The notes under the pieces were generated by a model that saw nothing but the letters and a program-made list of their open reading frames with translations, was not told the DNA's origin and made no database searches. A DNA stretch of 64,000 bases from Tubulanus polymorphus (Eukaryota > Nemertea > Palaeonemertea > Tubulaniformes > Tubulanidae), in assembly GCF_964204645.1 (NCBI RefSeq), contig NC_134031.1, positions 15,187,307 through 15,251,306 on the forward strand, given 5' to 3'. Below, one piece after another: positions 22,117 to 33,000 of the stretch. Made by a program: the position numbers and the translations under genes. How positions within the stretch are numbered: the first letter of the stretch is position 1; each line of letters starts with the position of its first letter.

Positions 22117-23449
22117 TTAGATCTTCGACTGAAAATCGATTCATTCCATGACTTATATTCATTGTTACTGACGATGTCTGCCGGATTAAATCCAACTTCA
22201 CCCATGGCAACAGTAGCAACAATAGCATCAGTTGGTGAATTTAAGTTTGTTTAATTGGTTATGTTGATTGTGAGTCGCCCTTTAATGATGAGGGGCTCTG
22301 AAATTGACGAGGTGCTCTGTTATGGATGAGGTGTCTCTAATTGACGAGGTGTCTAATTGATGAGGTACTCTAATTGATGAGGAGGTCCTTATTTAAGATG
22401 CAATTTAGATGTAAATTATTTTTGATGTTTAATTCAATGAAATTGTTGTACAAACTTTATATTATCGAGAACGGATTCCATTTTTCATGGTTTATTATTT
22501 TGTATAATGGATCGATTCTCTGCCTTACTGTATTTATATACCAGGAAATTTAAAAAATCAATGAAAAAAAATGAATTTTGTGAATTATTATTATTTTGAT
22601 AAATTAATACATGGCCTATATTGCCAATGAAATGTTTGTAAATTCATTATTTCTATGTTAAATCGATTTATTCATCAAATGGGATCAATTCGTGTATTTC
22701 ATCCGTACTCGACCCGCAGAGTATCAATCTTTACTCGGAATACACCGTCGCGTGTCGCCACCTGGTGTACGAATTGTACACTGTAGTAGCAGGTGCGCGG
22801 TATATTGATTTACTAGTTGCTAGGATACTAGAATCATGGCGTAAACAAGTATAAACAGGTTTTCAGCCGATAAACGACGCTCGAGCTGCTGCTCTCCCTC
22901 CCGTCTCCGTTCGTGATTATTGGAATTAATCTTGAAAGTCATGCGCGATTTAAGGTAGTTGAAGTTTGTTATGTCGATGGAGGGGTTGGTATACCGGGGG
23001 TATCTCTTGCCGAGAAGCGCGAGGGATTCTAAAAATAGCAGTGACAAATATGACGACATGATGGTGTCCTTATATTTATTTGTGGCCAGTGTTGATGTTT
23101 GTTGTGTAAATATATGGCTTGAACGGAGAGGTTTCTGCCACCTCTATTAAAACTCGGAGGCCCTCTCGTTTTAGTCACTGAGCAGGCCTCCATATCTAAT
23201 TAGTGTGTCGTGTTCGCCAATAATCTGAACGGGTGTCAATTAGCCTATCATCACCACTAATTAATTACTGGTAATTAACACATGTAGTAGTACATAGGCC
23301 TAGGTTATAGTTTGTTTTTAAATTGGCATTAGATTAGACTGTTCAACTCAATCCCCCACCGACAGCAGGTAGGTGTTTTAGGACTTCTCTGGATTTTATC
23401 TTTCAGATTTTATCGTTAATTTTTGGTGAACATGTTTTTTAAATTTCAG
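22117..23449. other. PI3K 3' UTR and promoter region of the next gene
   Basis: The left part is the PI3K 3' UTR, with a short GATGAGGTGTCTCTAATT-type repeat at about 22285-22390. I saw no canonical AATAAA. A CpG-containing block at 22740-22900 is a candidate promoter for the gene starting at 23465. A CAG acceptor at 23447-23449 implies a 5' UTR exon upstream. No coding exon is recognised. Confidence 0.5.
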
Positions 23450-23464
23450 TTTGTCGCTGTAGTA

Positions 23465-25563
23465 ATGTGCGAGTCAGTTACCAGGTTACCGACCCCTGGT
23501 GGTGGTAAACGTAGATCAGCGGCTCCGTTAACTACCACCAGCGATGAATCGGACGACGGCGACGTCCCGTCGGTGTCCCGCGCGTCTGCCGATATAGAGA
23601 CCGATAGCGCCGTGGAGGACTCATCTCCTCTATCTCCGTGTAGTGGTAGCAGCACGGCTAGCGGGCCGATCTATATCAGACCGCCCGGGTTTAAACATCA
23701 CGCTCACTCGGACAGAGCTGAAATCATCTCCAGACCGAGAATTAAAAAGAAGAAAAAAATCGTTATTTTACGAGATGGAATCAAAAGACAAGAAACGACG
23801 GTGACGCCAAAAATCAAACCTAAAAGAGGTGAGAATTTCACTACTGAGATCATTGAGATAGTGCCATTGATATATCATTGAGATAGGGTCAGTGACATAG
23901 CATTGAGATAGGGTCAGTGATATATCATTGAGATAGGATCAGTGATATATCATTGAGATAGGATCAGTGATATATCATTGAGATAGTGCCGCTGATATAT
24001 CATTGAGATAGTGCCAGTGATATATCGTTGAGATAGGGTCAGTGATATATTGAAATAGGATAGTGATATATCATTGAGATAGGTTCACCTATATATCATT
24101 TGAGATAGGTTCACCGATATATCATTTGAGATATATATAATTATATCATTTGATATATACAAGTGAGATGGGTTCACCGATATATTATTGAGATGGGTTC
24201 ACCGATATATCGTAGTAGTTCAATAGTTCATCAATATGTCATTGCAATTGCTCACCGATATATCATTTAGATAGGTTTGGTGATATATCATTGAGATAGT
24301 TTTGCGGATATTTGTGATAGTTCACTGATATATTGTTGAGATAGTTTCGCCGATATATCATTGAGATATTGAGATATTTGAGCGATATTTCAACGATATA
24401 TTGAGATATTTAAGATGAATCGTTGAGATTGCTGATATGTCGTTGCGAATTATTTTTGCTGATATTTCTTTACGTTGAATGATGAGATATTTGAATTGAA
24501 TGTTGAGAATTGTTTGATGAATATATTTTTAGAACCGGTACCGATGAGACTGAGAGCATTACCTCAATCATTCTGGCAACAACCGAACAAACCGCAGCCA
24601 TATTCACCAGCAGGCGTTTATCCGATACTACCCCCTCTGTGTAAGGGGGAGTCTAGTGACGAGGAATCAGGTATAACACCCCCTCCCCTTCCTTCCCCTC
24701 TCTGTCTCTAATGATGAGTAGAATAGATCATAATGTATTTATGTGTAATGCGCCGATAATGAATAGAATCAGTATGGTGTATAACACTACACTACATTTA
24801 TAGCCATTGTGTTGTGACCTTCAAACAATCATAATCCCTACCCCTGGGGCAACTGAGAGCACTAGTAATAATCTTTTATAATCCTCTCCTTTTTGGGGAG
24901 GACGCAGTGGCGATAAACTGGTTATTAATCACGTGTTTGTAATACGATACAGAAATCCGTCCGGTGACGCCACCTGAGGAGAATAACAACAATAGCGCGG
25001 CGCCGAGAGACAAGTCGCATAGCAACAACAACAACAACAATCACAGCTGTTATAACAATAAACCGGAACGTCAAATCACCGTAACTAACGCCGATTTACT
25101 GTTCAAACTATTCGAAGGAATCGAGGACAATTCGAAAACGAAAAAACAATCGTCGACTTTACTGAGGAGAAGCAGGTATGGCAGGTGCCATTACTTCCCC
25201 CTATGACATCAGCATCGCATTATAAAACATCAGTTTTATGTATTACATTTCAGATCGAAGAGGTTAACGGCGGGACCAGCAGGCGGAGCCACTGGTGCAA
25301 TCGCTCATAGAGTGACGTCTAAAACGACACCGATAGCGCTAATAGCAGGAGAGGATCCGTTCCTGGTCGAGGCCGTTACCGAGAAACTATTTCCGCAGCT
25401 ATCACTAGAGCACGGCAGTAAATCGTCGTCGTGCTCGTCGCATATGACCTCGTCGTTACATCTGGTAACACTAAAAGAAGGAGACCGATCGGTAACTTTA
25501 CCTTCATTAACCGTCGAACAAAATTATTCGCAAATGTTGTCGGAACTTGTTATGCATATCTAA
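23465..25563 (+). CDS. Uncharacterised disordered protein with YAP/FAM181-type TEAD-binding motif, 4 exons, 344 aa
   Basis: Exons 23465-23828, 24533-24670, 24953-25175 and 25254-25563 (TAA) total 1035 nt in phase. The start is 15 bases after an acceptor. The N-terminus is Ser/Asp-rich, followed by a basic KKKKK stretch. Exon 2 encodes VPMRLRALPQSFWQQPNKP at residues 124-142. This closely resembles the YAP omega loop that binds TEAD (VPMRLRxLPxSFF) and the related FAM181A/B motif. A poly-Asn stretch precedes DLLFKLFEGI (215-224), whose LxxLF core resembles the YAP helix that also contacts TEAD. No WW domain or DNA-binding domain is seen. It is probably nuclear or cytosolic and mostly disordered. 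TEAD binding is inferred from the motif, not shown. A diverged FAM181 homologue is the closest known alternative. Confidence 0.72.
23850..24470 (+). repeat. Degenerate minisatellite in intron 1 of the TEAD-motif gene
   Basis: A 25-nt unit with GATATATCATTGAGATAGGG and a TCAGT tail is repeated about 20 times, decaying towards 24470. It starts about 20 bases after the exon donor at 23829 and ends close to the exon 2 acceptor at 24532. Confidence 0.9.
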
Positions 25564-27160
25564 TGAGAAAGGTAGCGACCTCTCTCTGCGGCGAGAGAGG
25601 TTGTGACCTCTCTACTGTGACCTCTCAGCGGAGAGTTAGTGAGGTAGTGACCTCTTAACTGTGACCTCTTTCAGCGGAGAGAGGGGTAACGAAGAGGTTG
25701 TGACATCTCTCAGTGGAGAGGTAATTGATATCGTTAAAGTGATTGTGAACAGTCAGTATTGTTGGAAGTTGTTGCGCGATTCTGTGATTTCATAATAGAG
25801 TCTCCACCAAGGGAGATACCGATATCTCGATATATCTGATACCGATATATCAGTAGATATCTGATACTGATATCGTTGGCACGATATCTCAATACATCTG
25901 ATTTTGGATACAATATATCTGATGCTGTAGCAATACATTTGATACGGATATCTTAAATTTGATGCTGATATTTCAATATGTATCCGATACAGATATATTG
26001 ACATCACGTGATATCTCAATGTATCTATTAAACGTGATGGTATCATTATTAAGGGAGATATCGGGTTAGTTGATATCTCAATATTTTGAGATATGTTGTT
26101 CCAATATCACTATGATTTCTGTTTTCCTACTATTAACCGTAGTGAGTTGTTATAAGGGGGTATGGGTAGAGAGGGGAGGAAGGGGGTTGTTAAGTGCTCA
26201 TTTCCAACTGATGCTCAAACATTGTTTTAAATGTTACTCTTACCGGGACCAAGATTCACTAAACGTCCAGAATGAATTTTTATCAGCTTATTGGCTGATT
26301 GCTGCGTATGCTGATTGGCCCAACCTGTGCTGCATGTGCTGATTAGTTATTATTAAAATCTAATAATTGCTGTAGATCTTTGTAATCTATACAAATTAGA
26401 AGCATGTTTGTAATCGGTAAATCCCACAGGGAGGGGTTGGGGGGGTTATAGGGGTCCTTGTATCTGTTCAAGTTGTGTTGTGTTCATTTTGTGTGTGTTT
26501 GCACTGTGTACTAAAAACTACTACTGCCATAGTCTTATTATAGATACCGTCCCTGGAGGAACTATGTACACTTCTGCTAGAGTAATTCTGGGACCAGTTC
26601 CAAGTTAGGATTTAACTCAGAGTTAACTCGTCGAAAATGAACGAACTTTAACTCCGAGTTAACTCTAACTCGGAACTGTGGAACTGGGTCCTGGAGTACG
26701 GGTAACCATCCTCCAGTTTTAGTTTTATATATTTATTATTGTTAAGTTGATATTTTCATTATTGCTTCGAATTTATTGTAATTTTGATTTTAGCGTACAG
26801 TGGAACCTTGTTAATTAAATCGTCTTAATTAGGACTGAGTTCTATATTTGTAATATTCAATGAATCGTTATATCTGAATTCGCTGTAACGAGGTTCCACT
26901 GTAATGATTTATAGAATTCATGGTAATTTTATTATATTAATTTAAAAATTTTAGAAACAGTTTGTTCTATGATGTAACTAATTCTAATTCTATTTATATT
27001 AATTTATTTATTTATTTACTCACTAGTGAGGTGGGTAATGAATTGTGGGGTTACAGGAGATTTGGAAGGATTGTTTTTAGTCATCCGACCTCGTCTTGTA
27101 ATAGTGTCTTAATAACTGATCTCTATTTTTTCGAATTTCGTAATAAAAAACAAGAAGTTT
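25564..27160 (+). other. 3' UTR and downstream repeats of the TEAD-motif gene
   Basis: Directly after the stop is a CTCTC/GAGAG inverted-type tandem repeat with GACCTCT words (25570-25725). A GATAT-rich degenerate array follows (25800-26095). MITEs lie at 26587-26695 and 26796-26903. The first clear AATAAA is at 27142-27147, which would give a 1.6-kb 3' UTR. No coding exon is recognised. Confidence 0.5.
26796..26903. mobile_element. TA-flanked MITE (TACAGTGGAACC ends)
   Basis: Ends TACAGTGGAACCTTG and CGAGGTTCCACTGTA are inverted. TA at each edge fits Tc1/mariner-type insertion. Relatives are at 28969-29147 and 31237-31441. Confidence 0.7.
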
Positions 27161-27204
27161 GATGGATTTCACTCCTGATTATTTCTTGTTTATTTCTGAT
27201 ACCA

Positions 27205-27475
27205 CTGATGTATAGAGACTGCAGTTCACCCCTAGGGGGCACCACTGATAGATCGAGACTGCAGTTCACCTCTAGGGGGCACCACTGATAGATCGAGACT
27301 GCAGTTCACCTCTAGGGGTCACCACAGATAGATCGAGACTGCAGTTCACCCTTAGGGGTCACCACCGATAGATCGAGAGTGCAGTTCACCTCTAGGGGGC
27401 ACCACTGATAGATAGAGACTGCAGTTCACCTCTAGGGGGCACCACTGATAGATGTAGACTGCATGGGGCACCAGC
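27205..27475 (+). repeat. 39-nt minisatellite
   Basis: About seven copies of a unit containing GATAGATCGAGACTGCAGTT and CACCTCTAGGGGGCACCACT. It lies between the TEAD-motif gene and STXBP1. Confidence 0.9.
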
Positions 27476-27739
27476 TGAGGGGTTGCAAATAATACCTCTC
27501 ACCTCCTGTAAGGAGCTCGTCATTGATATTAATGTTCTGTGACATTCAGTACTACATTTAACTGTATAATGTGTTATACTGGACTAAATATTACTGGACC
27601 AACTGTTGCTGGACTAACTGTTAATGGACTAAAATTAAATCTAAATACTGTTCATTATATGTTTAAATATTGTATAAAATTCTCCACCACCGAAAATAAA
27701 TTATTCATTATTGATTTTCCTAGAAAACAAGTCTTTCGG

Positions 27740-28080
27740 TTCTTGATTCGTCAGAGGAGGGTGTCCCGGGTACAAACCCAGTCTGAGTGGTCCTGAAGCT
27801 GTATAGAGGATGTACAGGGGTGTCCTGGGTTCGAACCCTGTCTTTCTAGAGTGGTCCAGGTGCTGTAAAGAGGATGTACGGGGGTGTCCCGGGTTCCAAC
27901 CCAGTCTAATACCATCTTGAGTGGTCCTGATGCTGTATAGAGGATGTACAGGGGTGTCCTGGTTCGAGGTGTCCTGGGTTCGAACCCAGTCTTTCTAGAG
28001 TGGTCCAGGTGCTGTAAAGAGGATGTACGGGGTATCCTGGGTTCAAACCCAGTCTGATACCGTCTAGAGGGATACTAATG
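27740..28080 (-). repeat. Minisatellite, reverse copy of the T-arm-like family
   Basis: Four to five copies containing GGGTGTCCTGGGTTCGAACCC and GAGGATGTACAGG. This is the reverse complement of the 6527-7210 unit. The CCTGGGTTCGAACCCAGG core is a perfect 18-nt palindrome. Confidence 0.85.
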
Positions 28081-28098
28081 CTAAAAAGATGCTCAATT

Positions 28099-28220
28099 CA
28101 CAGGGGCCTGTCACAATTTGATGGAGAATGGATGATACCAGTATCCCTATATAAAAAAGATTCTTTTTTATATAGGGATACTGGTATCCATCCTCCATCA
28201 AATTGTGACAAGCCCCTGTG
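28099..28220. mobile_element. Foldback MITE with 8-bp target duplication (hAT-like)
   Basis: The element is almost a full palindrome with its centre near 28161. Ends are CACAGGGGCCTGTCAC and its inverse with one mismatch. Identical GCTCAATT flanks are at 28091-28098 and 28221-28228. CAGGGG ends and an 8-bp duplication are typical of hAT elements. Arms differ only by a small indel and single bases, so insertion looks recent. Confidence 0.85.
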
Positions 28221-28359
28221 GCTCAATTGGAAGCATACAAGCGGTTGCGGTATTAGTTTTCATAAATCCTACTAGGGGACTATACAGTGCTGCCAATTAG
28301 ATGTCCTGAGTACAAGCCTGATCTAATTGACGCTGAATGTCCCAGGCTTGACCTAAATA

Positions 28360-28800
28360 ATCAGTATCAGTCATTACTGGGTTTGAACCCGGGGCACCCC
28401 TGTGTATCCTCTGTTCAGCATCAGTACCACAATATGAATCAGTATCAGTCATTACTGGGTTTGAACCCCGGAAAAGCACTGTATATATATATATATATAT
28501 ACATCTTTATTAACGTGTCATCTCGATAAACAAGCCAGCCTATAATGAGGCTTACAAGCCTGTATATCCTCTATTCAGCATCAGTATCACTCTCAGTCAG
28601 TATCAGTAATTACTGGGGTCGAACCCGCGACATCCCTGCACATCCTCAATACAGCATCTTCAAATTTCTGTATCAGTATCGGAGATAACTGTGTCTGAAC
28701 CCACAATCCCCTGTATAATGATCCACTGTTCAGCAGTAGTAGGACTGCTCCAAATCGGTATCTCGAAAACAGGTTCCAGGTTCGAACCTGGGACGACCGG
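28360..28800 (+). repeat. Degenerate copies of the T-arm-like minisatellite
   Basis: Four to five diverged units with ATCAGTCATTACTGGGTTTG or similar, interrupted by an (AT)n run near 28483-28502. The same family is at 6527-7210. No full tRNA cloverleaf is present. Confidence 0.75.
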
Positions 28801-28968
28801 AGTCAGAAACAGAAAATAACTCGTTAATTAATTATGCATAAATGATTAATATCACTTTCTATTCATTAATGAAAACACGCGCATGAATAATTATAATAAT
28901 AATAATAATCAATTAGTCGCTAATTATTCTCTACAGATATTTAAACATTTATCAATCAATAAACAACC

Positions 28969-29147
28969 TACAGTGGAATCTCGTTACAGCGAACTTCACG
29001 GGACCAGAAAATATGTTCGTTATAACTGATAGTTCGTTATATCCAGTATGAAATTGATTAAATTTTCTTACGTGGGACCGGAAATTCTATATTTGTAATA
29101 TCGGATGAATCGTTGCATCAGAGTTCGTTATAACGAGGTTTCACTGT
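28969..29147. mobile_element. TA-flanked MITE (TACAGTGGAATC ends)
   Basis: The left end TACAGTGGAATCTCGTTACA is the inverted, imperfect partner of the right end TAACGAGGTTTCACTGTA. It lies in the downstream region shared by two convergent genes. Confidence 0.75.
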
Positions 29148-29606
29148 ATTATTCTCCTGGATTCAGTCATCTTTCAATGGATTTATTAATCCTTATCCTA
29201 ATCCCTCCAAATCCATATACAGTATATTCATCTCTATTATATTATCTATATTTAGATTATTATCGTAAAATATTTTGATATGAGAGAGTTTAATTCACTA
29301 GCCATGGCTTGCGTCTTATAGAACACCGCCACCTATAGGCTAAAACTAGAGTCATTAAGACCCACTAGTTTTACACACTCAAAGCTTGGTTAATATCGAA
29401 TATTTCTGAATTTTACAACGTAACAAAAACCGTGAAAACTTATATAATTTAATCACTAATCATTCAAATATTGCATCCAATTCTAATTCTTCATTAATTA
29501 TTCGATCATCTATTTACAGTTTATACAAAAGCATCTTTCAAATTCAAATCAGGAACAGGGTGTCAACAGAGGAAGTAAAGGGGGTGAGGGGAAAGAGGGA
29601 GGAATG

Positions 29607-29612
29607 TTTATT
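29607..29612 (-). promoter_or_regulatory. Candidate poly(A) signal for STXBP1
   Basis: TTTATT on the plus strand reads AATAAA on the minus strand, about 475 bases after the STXBP1 stop. Other hexamers exist further on, so this is only one candidate. Confidence 0.35.
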
Positions 29613-29729
29613 AAATGCTTAAAACTTGAACAACGAAAACTAATTATACGTTCATCTGTTTTCATGGAAAATTTAGCTGCAAAAATTCATATCGTAACAA
29701 ACACGCGACGATACTCTACTCGAAGAGTC

Positions 29730-29855
29730 GAGTTTGATCCCGGATTAACCTACATTACGACGATCGGTATTAATCCCGGATTAACCTACTTCACCACGAT
29801 CGGTATTCATCCCGGATTAACCTACATTACAACAATCGGTATTAATTCTAGTTTC
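29730..29855 (+). repeat. Short tandem repeat in STXBP1 3' region
   Basis: Four copies of a 36-nt unit with CGGTATTAATCCCGGATTAA and CCTACATTACGACGAT. It would be in the 3' UTR if the poly(A) site is beyond it. Confidence 0.85.
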
Positions 29856-30085
29856 TATCGATTAACAAGAGAACGGCGATAAGCATAGATGAATATTAGT
29901 TTAAACCCGGTCTAAGATTAAGACACCAGGACGAGAAGTAGCAGCTGATCACAACACACAGATTTAATCTCAATCGAATATCTAGGAGTTTATATTTCAC
30001 TCCGTTGTGACCTCCAATGACTAGATACAAGTACATGCGGTGAATAACGCGGAACAATAAAATTCGTCGTCGACGTTTGATTGAT

Positions 30086-33000
30086 TCAACTGGTTAAATC
30101 TTTCAGGTTGTCGAGGAGACCTTCGGGTGTCAAAATCTGAGTCGAACCTACAAAATAAAATTCAACAATGCATCGGAGTTACCACGGAAATTGGAACGTC
30201 AGGGATAACTGAACTTACCGATGAGAACCTCCCAGTTTTTAACGGCTTGCGTCACCTCGTACGCACACCGCATCTCAGCGAACGAAACTCCACCAACTAT
30301 AAACACTATTAACCGGGGTCCGGCTTTATAACTGGACTGACCTTTCTCTTTATGCCACATTCCATAACGAGCACTACAAATATAAACATCATAGTGTCAA
30401 TGACTCAGCCACGACTCAAAGAGTCATCTGAGCTGACTGCACGACTCTAGAGTCATCTGAGCTGACTGCACGACACTCTTGAGTCATCTGAGCTGACTGC
30501 ATGACTGTAGAGTCATCTGAGCTGACTGCACCACTCTAGAGTCATCTGAGCTGACGCCATCACTCGGTTCATCAGTTGTGTTAAGTCAATAAATGAAGGA
30601 GGAGTCGATAAATACCTGACCGGTGCAGCTCTAATCATGGATCTACTGGAGGTTCCTCCCGGTAAATAAGGGTACGCTTTCGGATCTAATTTCTCATCGA
30701 CCGCGTCCTACAAACACAACATCATACACGCATAAAACAACCCTTAAATTCACGGTCAAACTTTCATCATGATAATTACCTCGATGATATCTTTAACGTA
30801 CGGAGTCCATCGGGACATCTGATACGCGTGTTCCAGAATCCGTTCTTTACGATTCAACGGTTGATACGGCTGATAATTCTTTCTGTTTCTGCCGCCCTAA
30901 ACACCAAACGAACGACATTACGATATCGTCGAACGAAATCGCAATATTTCGGATATAAGGACTCGAAATTTGAGGAAAATATTTATCATCAGAGATCGGT
31001 GAAACATTGAAAAGCCACATATAGCCACAATACAATATCATTACACAACATCAGTATTTTCAATAAGAGCCAGGTCCCAGGTTCCAGACCCGTCATTCAT
31101 TTGTAAAGGACCCGCCTGTTTTTTTAAACCTGCTTTCATTTCACGGAGTGTGAAATATTGCGGGACCCTCCTGTTTTTCAAAAGGACCTGGCTTGTTAAT
31201 TCCTTATTGAAAACACTGAACATGCTTATAAACAATTACAGTGGAACCTCTCATCATAACGAACTCGGATACAACATTAACGAGCTTGGATACAACGATT
31301 CATCGGATATAACAAATATAGAATTTCGGGTCCCAAGTAAGAAAATCTAATTAGTTTTCACACTGGATATAACATCTATTGGTTATAACGAACAGATTTT
31401 CTGTTCCCGTGAAGTTCGCTGTAACGAGGTTCCGTTGCAGTCGAAGCAGATAAAAGATGAAATGAAAGTATTCACATTCTAAAAACTTACAAATGCAGCG
31501 ATAACAGCAGCAGCAGCAGCAGCAGCAGCAGCTACAGCTACCAAAAGCAGCAGCAGCAGCAGCAGCAGAAGCTGCAGCAACAGCTACCAAAAGCAGCAGC
31601 AGCAGCTACAGCTACCAAAAGCAGCAACAGCAGCTAATCACAAACACTCATTGTGCTGGCGTCCTTGTATGCCATGTTGTTCATTTAACTTTTTTCTTCT
31701 TGAATAATTTTTAGATTTGTTCAAGGGGAAAGGGAAGAGGTATACTTACACAAGCACACTGGCTGTGAGAGAGAGGGAGGTGAGAGAGAGGGAGGGAGGT
31801 GAGAGAGAGGGAGGGAGGTTTGGGTGATACTTACACAAGCACATTGAGTATTCGTATAATCAAGTGCCGCTAAGAGAGGTAAGAGGTGCTATTGAGAGGT
31901 GCTGTTAAGATCGAAGCAGTGCCGCTGTTTAGAGGTATAGAGAGGTTAAGGAGGCAGGAACTACTTACATCAGGTAGTATTGGTACACCCGCTATCTGGG
32001 ATCTACTACTTACATCCTGTAGAATCGGAACTCCCAAATTCTGCATGTGAGTTATAATGGTTTTCTCGTTCTCAGGTATCTGAGCGTGCTGAACCAACTT
32101 AGCCAGATTCTCCTCGGTTATTCCTACAAAACATGTTCGCTTTAAAGCCGGTTATAACGAAACTCCGCGCAAACGGGGCCAAAATCGGTTTCTGTATCTG
32201 GTCGGAACTAATAACCGAATGCGCTTAACCCTTCCAATGTTGACTAAGCAATACCCTATAAGTGCTGGAGATAATTTGAAAATTTTGAAAAATTCCACCC
32301 TTGTGTGTTGAATAACGGGAATACCGCTATAATGCATCTGCACCATGATGCGGTGTATTGTTAATTACTTATATTTCATTATGTTTGACAGGTGCTGCCA
32401 TCTTTCAATAGAAATAAACTAATTACTAATTACACCAATACACCACAGTGCGGTGTACTAGCAAAATTCATCACTAATTCATACACAGCACTGCAGTGTA
32501 GACGCACTGAAAGGGTTAATTTCCAAACTATTTCCAATATATAGTTCCCACTAATTAACATTCCATTTCACTTAGTTTGACTATAGTCAACTAACTCTGA
32601 TAACCGAAGTCGGCCCGTGCGGGCGGGGCTAGGATTTTGGTACTGACCTCCCTTATAGATGACGTACAGCAAAATGATACGTATTTTATCGTAAGCCGTG
32701 ATGTTCTGATCGAGAAGAATAGGAACGATGTTTCGCATGTGATCTTTGATTTTCTCGCCCTCGGCGTCAGTTCCCATCGCCAAATCCTAAACACGAACAG
32801 TACAATATATACCGAACGAACTTCCGAGTCAAACTTAACCGAGGATATCAGGGGCGGATCCAGCCTTACCGCTTGTAGAAATGCCCTTCTATTTTTCAAG
32901 TTAATTAAAAATTATTCGATTTAAATGGCCAGTTTGAATAATCGAAAATGGGTAAACTTCTTAATTTCTTTGAATGATGTCAAAATGCCATATTTTAACA

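Noticed and set aside
22959-23150. 63-aa open frame upstream of the TEAD-motif gene
   Set aside because: Low complexity of evidence: no conserved motif, and it lies in the likely promoter/5' UTR.
27205-27475. CRISPR-like regular repeat
   Set aside because: Units are contiguous without unique spacers and the DNA is animal nuclear sequence.
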